DNA of 64,000 nt from Rhynchopus euleeides. Lineage: Eukaryota > Euglenozoa > Diplonemea > Diplonemida > Diplonemidae. The notes under the pieces were generated by a model, which saw only the letters and a list, made by a program, of their open reading frames with translations, did not search any database and was not told the DNA's origin. The DNA is taken from the NCBI GenBank assembly GCA_963210315.1, contig OY723280.1, forward strand, positions 806,001 through 870,000, in the 5' to 3' direction. Each line of letters begins with the position of its first letter. The first letter of the stretch is position 1. Shown here one piece after another: positions 1 to 10,680 of the stretch. Position numbers and translations under genes: made by a program.

Positions 1-942
1 TGCACCACCTCTATTATTGATCGCCTACCCACCACCCCCCGTGAAAATGTCACCCCCCACAGGTGCAAAAATCGGAGGGGGGGTGACATATACACGGGGG
101 GTGGTAGGTTAGTGTATGTCACCCCCCGCCAGGGCCGCCTGGGGGGTGACATAAACACACCCCTTTTGGGGGGTGACAGAGACACGGGGGGTGGTAGGTG
201 CATGCTATAATCACAACATGCCCCTGAGGGACGAGCCCATGCCGTGCCACATTCCGTTAGTGTGTTCGGGTGGGAGGGGAGGGGAGGGGGGGACGGGCGG
301 AGATCTCACTCGGTCATCAATAGCAATCCCGACAGAGAGAGGTACAGACAGAGGTAGCCCGGCCAGGGTGGCAGCAGTGCCAGCTGTGTCTGCGGCCCTG
401 CCCACAATGTGTCTGCTTCTACCGGGGGAGGGGCCTCCGTTTCCGGGGGCCCTGGCCCTTTCAGATATCCGCCACTGCACATTTCAGATTCTGTGTCTCG
501 GGTCCACAGACGCTGGGATAGGAAGTCAGCACGAAGCACAAGCCGAACAAGGGTGTGGTGGTGCGGGTGGCGGAGGGTGGGGACGTCGCTTCCCGACGAA
601 CTTGCCATCAGTCGTAGCGGGTTCCTGACATTCTGTTGAACTGCAGAAAGAATGATTGCAATCACCTTTAGAAACAACACTGACAAGGAACCCATGCAGG
701 TTCGAGAGGTGCCTCACCTGCCAGCACCTTGAAGATACAAGACACACAGTTGACCTCCTTTCTTACGCACTTCCTCGATGATGGTGCGGGTCCAGATCAG
801 ACCCGTTCGTAATACTTACCAGGCTCCTTGCAGTCGGGAGGGTGGTGGGGGTAAAGAAACATCACGAGGACTCTTCATCTCGTTGATGGGAGCAAGCAGA
901 CACACCCTCGCGATCGTGTGCGGAGGCGAGGGACCCGCCATC
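1..942. other. Spacer with G/C-rich inverted repeat
   Basis: No gene is supported here. Near the left end the phrase GGGGGGTGACA recurs several times in both orientations. A perfect 13-bp stem (115-127 with 141-153) encloses a 13-nt loop and could form a hairpin. Positions 492-560 carry one copy of a direct repeat found again past the next gene. Open frames on both strands in 173-747 overlap one another and have biased composition, so I do not call them genes. Confidence 0.6.
492..560 (+). repeat. Direct repeat, copy 1
   Basis: About 65 bp beginning GTGTCTCGGGTCCACAGA is repeated almost unchanged at 2553-2620. The clearest difference is one A/G substitution in the middle. The two copies lie outside the DUF4116-repeat gene on either side, in the same orientation. 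Confidence 0.85.
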
Positions 943-1242
943 TTATTGAAGTGCAGCAAGTATCTCAGGATCACCCTTCAGGCTGTCGTGTGCGTACAGG
1001 AGTGAGAACCCATCCTGTTGAACTGCAGCAAGAACGATCTCACGATCACCCTTCAGGCTGTCGTCTGCGTACTGGAGTGAGTGCCCATCTTGTTGAAGTG
1101 CAGCAAGCACGATCTCACGATCTCTCTTCAGGCTGTCGTCTGCGTACTGGAGTGAGCCCCCATCTTGTTGAACTGCAGCAAGCACGATCTCACGATCACC
1201 CTTCAGCCTGTCGTGTGCGAACTGGAGTGAGTCCCCATGTTG
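943..1242 (-). pseudogene. In-frame repeats cut off by premature stop
   Basis: Past the TAA at 1243-1245 the same frame stays open for the rest of unit 11, three more 25-residue units and a partial unit, to a TAA at about 943. The extra units keep the consensus (EIVLAAVQQDG and similar), so this looks like the original C-terminus, recently disconnected by a nonsense mutation. Read-through, an allelic difference or a sequencing error could equally explain it. Confidence 0.65.
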
Positions 1243-2016
1243 TTAAACTGCCGCAAGCACGATCTCACGATCACCCTTCAGGCTGTCGTCTGCGTACTGA
1301 AGTGAGAGCCCATGCTGTTGAACTGCAGCAAGAACGATCTCACGATCTCCCTTCAGGCTGTCGTCTGCGTACTGAAGTGAGTGCTCATCTTGTTGAACTG
1401 CAGCAAGAACGATCTCACGATCTCCCTTCAGGCTGTCGTGTGCATACTCGAGTGATAACCCATCCTGTTGAACTGCAGCAAGAACGATCTCACGATCACC
1501 CTTCAGGCTGTCGTGTGCGTACTGGAGTGAGTGCCCATCTTGTTGAAGTGCAGCAAGCACGATCTCACGATCTCCCTTCAGCCTGTCGTGTGCGTACTGA
1601 AGTGAGTGCCCATCTTGTTGAACTGCAGCAAGAACGAACTCACGATCACCCTTCAGGCTGTCGTGTGCGTACAGGAGTGAGTACCCATGTTGTTGAACTG
1701 CAGCAAGAACGATCTCACGATCACCCTTCAGGCTGTCGTGTGCGGACTGGAGTGAGTCCCCATCTTGTTGAACTGCAACAAGAACGATCTCACGATCACC
1801 CTTCAGGCTGTCGTCTGCGTACTCGAGTGAGAGCCCATGTTGTTGAACTGCAGCAAGAACGATCTCACGATCACCCTTCAGGCTGTCGTCTGCGTACTGA
1901 AGTGAGTGCCCATCTTGTTGAACTGCAGCAAGAACGATCTCACGATCTCCCTTCAGGCTGTCGTCTGCGTACTTGAGTGAGTTCCCATCTTGTTGGACTG
2001 CAGCAAGAACGAGCTC
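943..2016 (-). repeat. 75-bp coding tandem repeat (DUF4116-type)
   Basis: About 14 copies of a 75-bp unit lie head to tail, each encoding one 25-residue repeat. The consensus protein unit is EIVLAAVQQDGHSLQYADDS followed by LKGDR. Units differ by scattered substitutions, mostly at the residue after QQDG and at Y/H-A-D/H, while the frame is kept throughout. This is the pattern of an array that expands and homogenises at DNA level under protein-level constraint. The last 300 bp lie beyond an in-frame stop in the gene. Confidence 0.95.
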
Positions 2017-2433
2017 AGGTTCTCCCTTCACGGTGTGGTGCGCATCTTTCAACCAGCAGTGTATAACTCCCCAACGGTGGTCCCACGCGTCCGTCAACTC
2101 CCGAACTGCTCGAAGGACCTCATCACGTGTCGTCACCCACAGCGGGACCTGCCACAGCTTCTTCTCCCCCTTGTGGACCGCATCGAGGTGACGGTCGGGA
2201 CAGAGGGTTACGCGAACCAGACACCCGGCTTCGACACCTGCATGGCTGCACAGAGGCTCGTCGTCACACACCGCTTTGCCCCCCACCGACAGATGCACGT
2301 CCTCTTCCTCCACACCATCAGGGTAGCGGAACGCCTCGCGTGCTTCGAGCTTCAGCCTGTCGGGCTTCTCGTCCATCCCGATGTCGACAGCGTGCGTCAC
2401 GCCTGTCGCCGCATTCTCCAGGAACACCTCCAT
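1243..2433 (-). CDS. Ubiquitin-like domain plus DUF4116-repeat protein
   Basis: The 396-aa product has two parts. Residues 1 to about 80 look like a beta-grasp ubiquitin-like domain (TG turn near the start, YPDG, GGK, DDE and a closing hydrophobic strand). After a linker, ten full 25-residue units of the DUF4116 type follow (E-I-V-L-A-A-V-Q-Q-D-G core). DUF4116 repeats are known in large protist families of unknown function; a binding or scaffold role is only a guess. I chose the ATG at 2433 because an acceptor (CTGCTAAC, short pyrimidine tract, ACAG) ends 8 nt upstream. The reading frame stops at TAA 1243-1245 inside repeat 11, where the other copies have CAA, so the protein may be truncated by a single C-to-T change. 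Domain assignment is by eye. Confidence 0.8.
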   Translation of the reverse strand: MEVFLENAATGVTHAVDIGMDEKPDRLKLEAREAFRYPDGVEEEDVHLSVGGKAVCDDEPLCSHAGVEAGCLVRVTLCPDRHLDAVHKGEKKLWQVPLWVTTRDEVLRAVRELTDAWDHRWGVIHCWLKDAHHTVKGEPELVLAAVQQDGNSLKYADDSLKGDREIVLAAVQQDGHSLQYADDSLKGDREIVLAAVQQHGLSLEYADDSLKGDREIVLVAVQQDGDSLQSAHDSLKGDREIVLAAVQQHGYSLLYAHDSLKGDREFVLAAVQQDGHSLQYAHDRLKGDREIVLAALQQDGHSLQYAHDSLKGDREIVLAAVQQDGLSLEYAHDSLKGDREIVLAAVQQDEHSLQYADDSLKGDREIVLAAVQQHGLSLQYADDSLKGDREIVLAAV

Positions 2434-2441
2434 GACCACGC

Positions 2442-2459
2442 CTGTGGAAAGTTAGCAGC
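2442..2459 (-). promoter_or_regulatory. Probable trans-splice or intron acceptor of the DUF4116 gene
   Basis: On the coding strand CTGCTAAC is followed by TTTCCACAG, and the ATG comes 8 nt later. It looks like a branch-site motif, short pyrimidine tract and AG acceptor. Comparable acceptors precede most other starts in the window (first exon bases near 5405, 8837, 14916, 20271, 25084, 30972, 36490, 38228, 45198 and 60946). Confidence 0.5.
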
Positions 2460-2552
2460 GCCCTGCAGGGTGGTGTGGCTCTGTGTGTGTTGCAATCAAT
2501 CAGGAGTCTTGCGCCCGCCCCGCGTGGTGTACGATTCTCATCAGGTGCAAGT

Positions 2553-2620
2553 GTGTGTCTCGGGTCCACAGACGCTGGGATAGGAAGTCAGCGCGAAGCA
2601 CAAGCCGAACAAGGGGGTGG
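2553..2620 (+). repeat. Direct repeat, copy 2
   Basis: Near-identical to 492-560, same orientation, just upstream of the DUF4116-repeat gene start. Confidence 0.85.
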
Positions 2621-3043
2621 TCCTTTCGGTTGGCTCGTTCAGGGGTGGGGGTGGGGGGGAGAGGGCGGGGGGTTCTGTAGGCTGTGGGTCAGCTTTTGTT
2701 TGCTACCCAGGACGCCTACCCATTCTGATGGCGAACCTGGAATCTCTGTTCGTTAGCCACTGTTGCCATCCATCGATAGGGTGGTCAGGGCAGGATTCAT
2801 CGCTGTGGCCAGTGGGGGGCACATGCATTGGACACGGGGGCCCTCGCTCCCAGTCACAGTGAGGGGAAGTAGGCCGCACTTCTTGTCACTCAGTCACAGG
2901 GTAGCGAAGGCCCACGGGGAGCGTTCTTCATAAATATTATTCTGGGTCCTGGATTCGTTGTCGAGGCAGTGCAGCCACAGCCAGCTGCCTGCATCATCGC
3001 CGACGTGCGGAGGAGATCCGAATGTATTTCTTCCTTCGTTTTG

Positions 3044-3073
3044 TCACTTCTTGGCAACGTGTTGCAGCATGGC
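3044..3073 (+). repeat. 30-bp dispersed repeat, copy 1 of 3
   Basis: CACTTCTTGGCAACGTGTTG continues with CAGCATGGCC. Copies are at 21644-21673 (two differences) and 22104-22133 (identical), all in the same orientation and outside genes. Confidence 0.85.
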
Positions 3074-4700
3074 CCCAGCACGAGCAACCGCATTCCGTGT
3101 TTCTTCCAACTTCACGCCAAATAGGGATTTATGTCATCGAGAGTGGGAAGAGTAGCAGACGATGTATGTTCCCCTGACGATGCAGTCAGTGAAAACCTCA
3201 TATCTGTACACAGGGTGGAGAAAATAGAAGGGGTACCAGCACATCCGGATGACACCGGTGTCTCTGGTGTTCACGTAGAAACGCATTTCTCCAACCCACC
3301 CCCCACCTTGACACCCATGTCAAACTGACACGCACACTTGATATCTACACGTCTTGAGACTAATCGAGCTCCATCGAGCTCCACATAAATCACGACCCTC
3401 CTCTTCCATCCGAAGATCCGGCATGCCAATACTCTAGGCTGATACAAAGTTGCCGTGGACCTACTATCGGATCTGCACACCCCACCCATGAGGGGGGTCC
3501 ATCCAGCTCTGGCATGTGTGAGTATACTTCAAACTTGCACTAGTGCTATTTGACGCAATCCCACCTGAGGCTTCAGTGGACAGGTCTGGTGGCAGGACAC
3601 ATGTCATCCTGCTGGGCGTGGCCGCGGTGACGCATCTGTGTCCTCGGTGGTGTTGTGGCCTGTCGCCGTTCACTTCCGTGTCGCCTTCAGGCCTCCACCA
3701 CCAGGGACTGGCGTGCACTGCCCAGCAGAGGGGGGGACACTCAGGTGGGCAGGGGGATCACTAACGAGGCAACATCAGCTGACACCGTGGTGGTGAGGTG
3801 GACAGTAACCCCACAACTCAACCCGCGGGGGCAGTTGAACCGGGTGTGCCTTCAGCCTTCAACACACATCTGCCGCATTGGAAACTGGAGACCCTTGCAG
3901 CACACCGAGACACGCTCGACACTTCCTTGAACTGGGAGGCAACAGGCTGCAGATCTTGCACAAGGATGCGGGCAGAACAATCCGCCCGCCGCACAGATGG
4001 AGGAAATAGCGACGCAGGCCTGACAGGCAGGCACGCAGCGGCATACTATCAGAAAGCAGAGGGAATGAACACACAGAACCCGTAGCCTGCAGCAAGACAG
4101 GCTCACTTCGAGCAATTTGCAAAAGTGTGGTCTCGAACACCACCGCTGGTGATTCGATGACCCGAGGCTGATGCAGTCGCACCAGATATCATATCGTGCA
4201 GGGGTGTGGCCTTTGGTTTGGACACAGAGGTGATGACAGGCGGAAATAATACGCGCATGTCAAGAGGGTAAGTGGATGGAAATAGAATGTGCATCAGAAT
4301 CTCGGCGGGCTGAGAAGCCCGTCGTGTCGCTGGGATCCGATCCGATCAAGTGCTGCCATTGCAGGTTGGCTGTGGGGAGGGTGTTGAGGGACGTGCCACA
4401 ACTCGACATAGCAAAGGGGTGCCGTTGTTTCTCAGTCCTGACACCGCAACAGGTAGCAACAATCGAGACGCTAGTCGGGCGGAGCAGTACAGGGCCTAAC
4501 TCGTGGGGAGCAGGCACTCCGGAGAGCATGTGAGGAAGTGAAAATCGAACCGGCTCTCGGTGCACCCGACTGTCGTGCGGGAACTCACCGCATGGACACT
4601 CTTTCCACAGGCAGACACCCAGAGGGAGCACAACGGCACAAAACAAGCGCATTGGGGCTGGGGGGTTGCAAGAGGCCGTGCCCACCCACCCCACCCTCCC

Positions 4701-5339
4701 TCACCATACATCAGGGATCCCGTAATGATTAAGCGCGTTGCTGACAGTGAAAGCGCGGTTTCCTCGCGACGGGTCCGGTGGAAGCCACGACTTGAAGATC
4801 TGCAACGACTCTCTGTTATACTGGTGCACCAGCGAAGGCGGGGTCGAGTCATCAGGAGCGGGCGTTGGCGGCGGGTGCGGGAGAGGGACCTTCAGGTGGA
4901 CAGGGAGAGCTTCGATCTGGCGGAAGAGCGCCTCGTGGCACTGCGTGAGGTGGGCGTGATAGTGTGCGGGGTGGATGCACGCACCATCCAGGAAACACAT
5001 CACAGTCCCACCCTCCCGCTGCCGCAAAGACTTGGCCACGGCTGTCAGGGTTTTGCAGGCCGCAGGCAGCGAGGGCACAGCACCCCCTGTGCCTGCAAGG
5101 CTGCGCACCACATGTGCCTCGCCCTGCATTGTGCTGAGCGAACCGTCGCTGGCAGCATCCTCGAGATCGCAGACAACACCCCACTCCCCGGCAACGGTTG
5201 TCAGCCCGCCACTCGTGGTGCCCAGCCCATCGACCACCACAGCCTCCCCGCAGACGGTCGTTACGTCCTCGTCATCGCTGCCGGCGTCCCCCCCCGCCTG
5301 CCCTGCGAGCCACTCACAGACACCCCACTGCCCAGTCAT
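4701..5339 (-). CDS. Hypothetical protein with short internal repeats
   Basis: A 212-aa frame that I do not recognise. Residues of about 26-90 contain three related blocks of 21-22 residues with the pattern TTV-x-GE-x-x-VV followed by a Gly/Ser turn. The C-terminal half is unrelated, with CFLDGACIHP, a Cys/His-containing stretch and a proline-rich linker. An acceptor-like site (pyrimidines then CTCACAG, first base 5405) precedes the ATG by about 65 nt, and the leader holds a four-codon upstream ORF. A long frame of 283 codons on the other strand overlaps, so reality is not certain. I prefer the minus strand because it agrees with all other genes and has the splice context. Confidence 0.45.
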   Translation of the reverse strand: MTGQWGVCEWLAGQAGGDAGSDDEDVTTVCGEAVVVDGLGTTSGGLTTVAGEWGVVCDLEDAASDGSLSTMQGEAHVVRSLAGTGGAVPSLPAACKTLTAVAKSLRQREGGTVMCFLDGACIHPAHYHAHLTQCHEALFRQIEALPVHLKVPLPHPPPTPAPDDSTPPSLVHQYNRESLQIFKSWLPPDPSRGNRAFTVSNALNHYGIPDVW

Positions 5340-8244
5340 CGTACACAGTGCCAGCTGAGAAGTGTCACCGACTGTACATTGCCCTCGAACTGCAGCTCAC
5401 CGTCTCTGTGAGTGGGGTAGAGGTGCACTGTGCGCCGTGGTGACCAGTTCCCGGAGTGGGGGCAACCCTACACGGGTAGTGCCCTTCGGGCCCCTCCACC
5501 CTGCCTCCCCCCTGGGCAGCCCTGCTGTGTTGCAGCTTTCTGGGCAGCTTTTGGGCCCGTGGGATTGAGGGATGCCTCAGTCCACACTCAGTGCTAACAC
5601 CGAGTCGGGGATTTTGAACCTCGCTGCCACAACCTGCGAGCGGAAGAGCACCGGCTGGCATCCCGCATGCAGTGTGGACTCCTGCTGTACGGTATAGGCA
5701 GCACAGCGATGCACTGTGCTGGGCGACTATTCTAGCTTCCTCCCCCCGGCATAGGAGTGTCAGTGCTCACACTCAATCGATGCGTTTACTTTAACCACCC
5801 CAGCACCCCATCATGCAGGCGGACATTGCCTCGAGCAAAACACTGGCACACCTGAAAATGACACCACCCTTCTCTTAGGGGGTTATCTATGAAACCCAGG
5901 GTTGTTGTTCGGTGTGAAGTGTGGCATATCCCCTCTCCACTGATAAGAGTAAGTCATAAGGTTGGAGGAGAGCCCGTGGTTTAGCTTGTGGCGCCAAAAC
6001 CCCAGGGCAAACGTTGCCCTTCCCCCCCCCCTATCATCATCCCCTTCTCCTCTCCGCAGAGGCCGTGGTGGTAATCACCACTGCCGTGCAGAGGAACCCC
6101 GTCCCCTTCCCTCCTCACTGCCTGGAGGTCGTTATACCCGCTACCCACACCATCCCACCCACCGCCCCACCGGCAGCTGCATCCTCTGCAGGGCGGTGCA
6201 TGCAACTCACTCGCGCTGTCGGGTAAAGCGACCGCGGAGTGGCGCGTATCGAACCCCGTTCCCAATCCCCAGTCCCCAAGGGGTGCTCACTGCTGCATGG
6301 TGCGGCTATGCCTGCCACCATCCTGCAGGCACATTAACGGCGCCCCCCACCCCCACCCCCGCACCCCACCCCCTTCGCGGCAGGTCATGACAGCGGTAGC
6401 CGTGATGGGTCACACCACTGCTCCGTGTCTGGCGGCATCGAGGCCCACCCCCCTCCCACCCCACCCCACCTCCCCTGCACCTCGTGTTATCTGTCGGATG
6501 ACACAGGGCAGGAGGCACAGCGTCGAGCAACGGCGTCGTCGGCAGGGGGTTGATGTGGTGCGATGTTGGCAGCAGATGTGGGGTTTCTGTTGGTGCATTG
6601 CACCACCACCAACCTGACGTGCGAGACGACAAGGGGCAGTGACGTGCACAATTTTTTTTGCTATTTGTTAGCTTTATCGTGGGGGGGGGAGGGAGGGGGC
6701 TCTCTTCGAACCAACACAGCCCTACACGGGGTGTTGTTGTTGGGCTGGACAGAAGCCTCGCGGTATGAAAAAGTTCTGAGCTCTGGAGGGAAGAGGAGGG
6801 GGGTGAGAGGGGAGTAGAGGACGTCTTCAGCGAGCGCAGGCTTTCGTGCGTGGTCCACGGCATATGCACACACAGTCAATTCGCAACCCCTTCCCCAACA
6901 TTTCATTTTTTTGGATTAGCAGTGTGCTGGGGGGGGAGGGAATCTCCCGTCCACCCCCTCCCACCTCCCCACACCCACCCACCCACCCCTTGTGTGCGCA
7001 ACGCACCTCGTTTCTTATCCTTACTGGATTCCCTTCGCCACACCTCCTCCCTCACCGGCGTGTCTCCCCACTGACAGCGGCAGGCTCCACCGGGTGGGGG
7101 AGCGCAGCCTGCCCCGAGTGAATGCCTCATTAAAACCCGTAAACCCCCCCCCCACCCTTCCCGCCACCTCATCTTTCCCCCCTTCCTCAAGCATGTCCCC
7201 TATCTGATGATGCATTCGACAAACGGGCATTAGGCTGGGGGATGAGGGGAGGGTGGAGGGGGGGGGGGCTAAAAGAAGAATACAGTGCAGAGACCTCCAA
7301 GGGAAGGTCAGCCCTGCCATTCCCCCGAAGGAAAAGGGGGTATCGATTCGAACGTGCAGATGGGGGTGGGATGGGGGGGTGGTAGGGAATGGGGTTTGCA
7401 GGCGGGAGGGCCCTTCTTCGCTCCCCGGAAGTGCAGAGAGGAAGTGAACCCGGCCCTTACAAAAATAGGGGGTGTCACGCTGGCACACAGGTCTGGCACA
7501 GAGTGTGAAGGGCCCATCCCGAATTAGGCAATAAAGAGCGACCTCCCTTCTCCTCACCCACCTCCGATGCTCGGGGTGTGTGGGTGGGGGTGGGGTGGGT
7601 CGCTGATTCTTTTGCCTCGTGGTTGTTAGCTGGCTTCTGCCTCATCTCTCCTTCGGTGCAATGATGGTCTCGTACCAGGCAAAGTGTTTTTGTACGATTA
7701 TATTTCGCGGTGTAGAAAAGCCCTTGCGTGGCAATCCCAACCCCTCCAGTATTTGCTCTGTTTTTGGGAAAGGGGGGGGGGGGGATGCAGTGTTTGTTGT
7801 GTGTGTGTGTGGGGAGTGGTTTGCCGGGTTTGCGGGCGCCATTTGCCCGACTTTGGATTCCTACCGCACCCCACGGCGATGAAGTCCATTGCATTTGACA
7901 AGCGGCTTTACATGATGTCTCCGGATGAATCCTGTACCACAAGATCCCATTGGAAGTCTGCATGTGAAAATCACCCAGAAAAAAAAGCACTGTTGGAATT
8001 CAACGCTGCGCGCCAACACATCCACGGCGGAAAAAAAAGTTGAATAAAAAACCATAAAATACCAGACAGCGACAGACTATACACACACACCGATCTCTTT
8101 TTTTCGTTTGCCCACTTCACACCCCCCTCCGTTGTTTGGGCCAAACACCACACAAGAGATAGGGAGGGGGCCCCCTGCACCCTCCATCCCACCCGCCCTG
8201 TTTCTTCTTCTTGTCTTCTTTCTGAACTTCCCCCACTACCAATC
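5340..8244. other. Spacer with tRNA-like and repeat sequences
   Basis: No gene is supported. A minus-strand stretch near 5590-5665 has an A-box-like and a B-box-like sequence (GGTTCAAAATCC) about 35 nt apart, but no full tRNA fold could be drawn. Runs of G occur at 6678-6689, 7258-7269 and 7768-7783. A dispersed repeat lies at 7428-7525. Confidence 0.5.
7428..7525 (+). repeat. Dispersed repeat, copy 1 of 3
   Basis: About 95 bp containing GTGCAGAGAGG, an AAAATAGGG core and CACGCTGGCACACAGG followed by GAGTGTGAAGGGCCCA. Diverged copies are at 38988-39060 (inside an intron) and 55490-55580. The minus-strand translations share a GPFTLCA...VCQR pattern, so it may descend from coding sequence of a mobile element. 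Confidence 0.75.
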
Positions 8245-8820
8245 CTAGTGCGGGGCAGACGTCCCACGGAAGGGAATGAAATCATCGCGGTTCGCGAAGG
8301 GACGGATGACGCAGAGGTCCCCGGTGACGGGGTTGGCGTCGCTGGCGAGCGGCTCAGTGCCGTACTTCTTCGGCCCCAGCGTGCGGAGGCGGAACCGGGG
8401 GTCGTCGCAGTCGGGGTCAGGGCGCATGTACGTCTCACGGCTGTTGTTTGTGGATCCAATAATAAGAATCCACAGTGTGAAGATGAACCCCATGGCGTAC
8501 ATCGCCGGGTACGGGTATGCCACATAGTCGCCCTCAGTGCTGTTCTCCAGAACATGGGCGTGGACATCCTCCGGCTTGTGGTAGTTGTGCATGTCTGACG
8601 ACAGGGGGCTTGACGTCCCCCCCAGGGGCTTCCCTCCCGGGAACTGGTCGAGCTGCCTCGTCATCTTCTCACGGATCTCCCTGAAGGTCTGGCCGCGCTC
8701 GCCCTGCATGTGAATCTCAGACAGCCTGCTCCCATCGATGTACTGCACCTCCTCACGCGGCGTGAAAACACGCGGGATCACACGGGGCCCCGCCTGCAGG
8801 CCCGCCGTTCTTCTAAGCAT
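8245..8820 (-). CDS. Small single-pass, probably mitochondrial protein
   Basis: A 191-aa protein without introns. The N-terminus (MLRRTAGLQAGPRVIPRVF) is basic and lacks acidic residues, like a mitochondrial presequence. One membrane segment of about 20 residues (YPAMYAMGFIFTLWILIIGS) sits near residue 110 and is followed by a polar tail rich in Asp, Pro and Arg. Size and layout fit an accessory subunit of a respiratory complex, but no diagnostic motif was recognised and I assign no symbol. The start at 8820 follows an acceptor-like GTGCACAG by 17 nt. The stop is TAG at 8245-8247. Confidence 0.75.
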   Translation of the reverse strand: MLRRTAGLQAGPRVIPRVFTPREEVQYIDGSRLSEIHMQGERGQTFREIREKMTRQLDQFPGGKPLGGTSSPLSSDMHNYHKPEDVHAHVLENSTEGDYVAYPYPAMYAMGFIFTLWILIIGSTNNSRETYMRPDPDCDDPRFRLRTLGPKKYGTEPLASDANPVTGDLCVIRPFANRDDFIPFRGTSAPH

Positions 8821-10442
8821 TGCTTAGCCCTCGTGCGCTGTGCACCACCCTACACACTTGCAGGCTGGGCCCTCTCCTGAGAGACTCGGCCCGACTCCGG
8901 AGAAAGCCCCGTCGGACTCGTGTGTGACTGCTCGGTGGTGGGTGTATTGGTGTGGGGTACACAGGTGGCATGCAATCATCTCCGAGACACCCAGTCGGGG
9001 AACATGAGATTGCTGACACACGACGTGGCAATGTTTCCACAACCACCCGGGCCAGTCCTCGACTCCTCAGGAGGCTTTGCCAATGGGTGGAATGGGAGAT
9101 CGATTACAAGGGCAATCGACACTGAACTGCTGTTGGCAGGGGAGGGGAGGGGAGGGGGGAGGGAGGGCGTGTCTGGGGAACTGGGAGAGGATCAACCGCC
9201 ACCCCCACACCTTCACTCAGCAGAGCAGGCCGTGCCGGAGAACACCGCCGTCAGCCGGGGGCGGATCCGTGTGGACACTGGCGAGCGGGAACCCGAGCCA
9301 CCCACCTCCCCAGCAGGGCCACCACGACCTGCTGCAGGGCTTCCAACAAGCTGAGACATCACAAGGGTCGCAGGGCCTGCCGCCCCTGAATATACAGACT
9401 GACACGAGCATCACGGGCTGGCATGACCCGAACACGCAGGAGACATCACGAGGGTGGGTCTTCACTGCAACCTCACCGGAGATGTTGCCGTGGGCAGAAG
9501 GCACTTGCAGTTCACATGGGTGGATAGAATGCCTCATGCACACACTTCATGCGAAGGTTGCCCGCTTCGCAGCACAGGCATCGTGCCACGTGGGTGATGG
9601 CCTGCGCTGGGTTGGAGGGGTAGGGATAAAAAATGACCCACCACACACCACACACTGCAACCTTCTTTGGAAAGTGTTGGTGTCATCTCGGCAGGAGCAG
9701 GTCAGCAGCCCTGCACCCCCACCCACCTCCCACCTCTGGGCCCCCCACACACACAGAATCACACCACTCTGACTCACCACACTCACACACATGCCCTCTC
9801 GCATTTGCTTTGCGGTAATAATCACAACAAGTAAGCAATGAGAATGCAACAAAGATACACACACCAACAAGTTAACACGAGGCACACACGGGGTGTTCTT
9901 TGTGAAAGCTGCCCCGCTGAGACCCGGAGGGTTTCTCAGAGAGGCGCAGCGACAAAGACAGCTCCTGTTTGGGGGTTGAGGAGCAACGTATGACACACAC
10001 TGAGCCCGCCACCTCCTCCCAGCACCCTCTTGATCCCTCCTGCGCAGGTGCCGCAATGGCAAAAAAAAATAATGGAAATCACACGCATACCTGAATGTTG
10101 CCCGGTATGAGTATAAGGATTTTCAGAATTGCCAATAATTTTTTTTCTTGGTGGTTCAGGCCCAAATGGTGTGAACAAATATTATTTCCGGAGAAAGAAA
10201 AATACCATGGCGTGAGCCACGGATCCTAATGATGCAAATAAACGCATTTTCGGGAGGAGGAAAAAATGGACCAAAAATGGGGCCCGGGCGGGCCAGCCCA
10301 TGGGGCCTGGCCCATGTCCTCAGTGTCTGTCATTGAATCTCTGGTTTTGAGGCGACGATCCAGCCCGCACTGACGAGCCTTGGCGCCCTCATCGAACCCT
10401 TGGGCGCAATTTACGCAAGTTCAGGAAGATGGACTGTACCGC

Positions 10443-10510
10443 ACAAGGAACAGATGTTCAGTACCGTGGCCTCCGGCGGCTGGGGGGCTCCGCCCCCCAG
10501 ACCCCCGCGT
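10443..10510 (+). repeat. GC palindrome repeat, copy 1 of 3
   Basis: A conserved lead (AGGAACAGATGTTC, then TACCGTGGCCTCCGGCGG) precedes the palindrome GGGGGGCTCCGCCCCCC and a CAGACCCCC tail. Copies are at 10612-10680 on the same strand and 46964-47036 inverted. The palindromic core alone is a widespread repeat type in many genomes; the 60-bp conserved block is specific to these copies. Confidence 0.9.
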
Positions 10511-10611
10511 GACGTATGCCTGTCGACCAAGCCCTTTGGGATCACATCAGGTCATGGAATCCAGAGACCGCCCTCAGGAGGACGCACCCAACTCACCACA
10601 GAATCTGGACC

Positions 10612-10680
10612 CCACAAGGAACAGGTGTTCGCTACCGTGGCCTCCGGCGGCTGGGGGGCTCCGCCCCCCAGACCCCCCTG
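10612..10680 (+). repeat. GC palindrome repeat, copy 2 of 3
   Basis: Same layout as 10443-10510, about 169 bp downstream in direct orientation. Only a few substitutions separate the copies. Confidence 0.9.

Larger units (their letters stand above)
2434..4700. other. Spacer, no supported gene
   Basis: This stretch holds the second copy of the 68-bp direct repeat (2553-2620) and one copy of a 30-bp dispersed repeat (3044-3073). Open frames of 60-145 codons occur on both strands, but they overlap and lack splice or start context, so I call none of them. Confidence 0.5.

Noticed and set aside
918-1976. 352-codon plus-strand frame across the 75-bp array
   Set aside because: It exists because the repeat unit happens to lack stops on the opposite strand. 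The minus-strand reading gives the recognisable DUF4116 pattern and a ubiquitin-like head.
4535-4600. Minus-strand GGTTCGATTTTCAC, a B-box-like end
   Set aside because: No acceptor stem or A box at the right distance.
4560-5411. 283-codon plus-strand frame
   Set aside because: Opposite to every supported gene, with composition typical of the reverse of a GC-rich frame, and no start or splice context.
8245-8820. Assignment as a named complex I subunit
   Set aside because: Size and one membrane helix fit, but no subunit-specific motif was visible, so only a general call is given.
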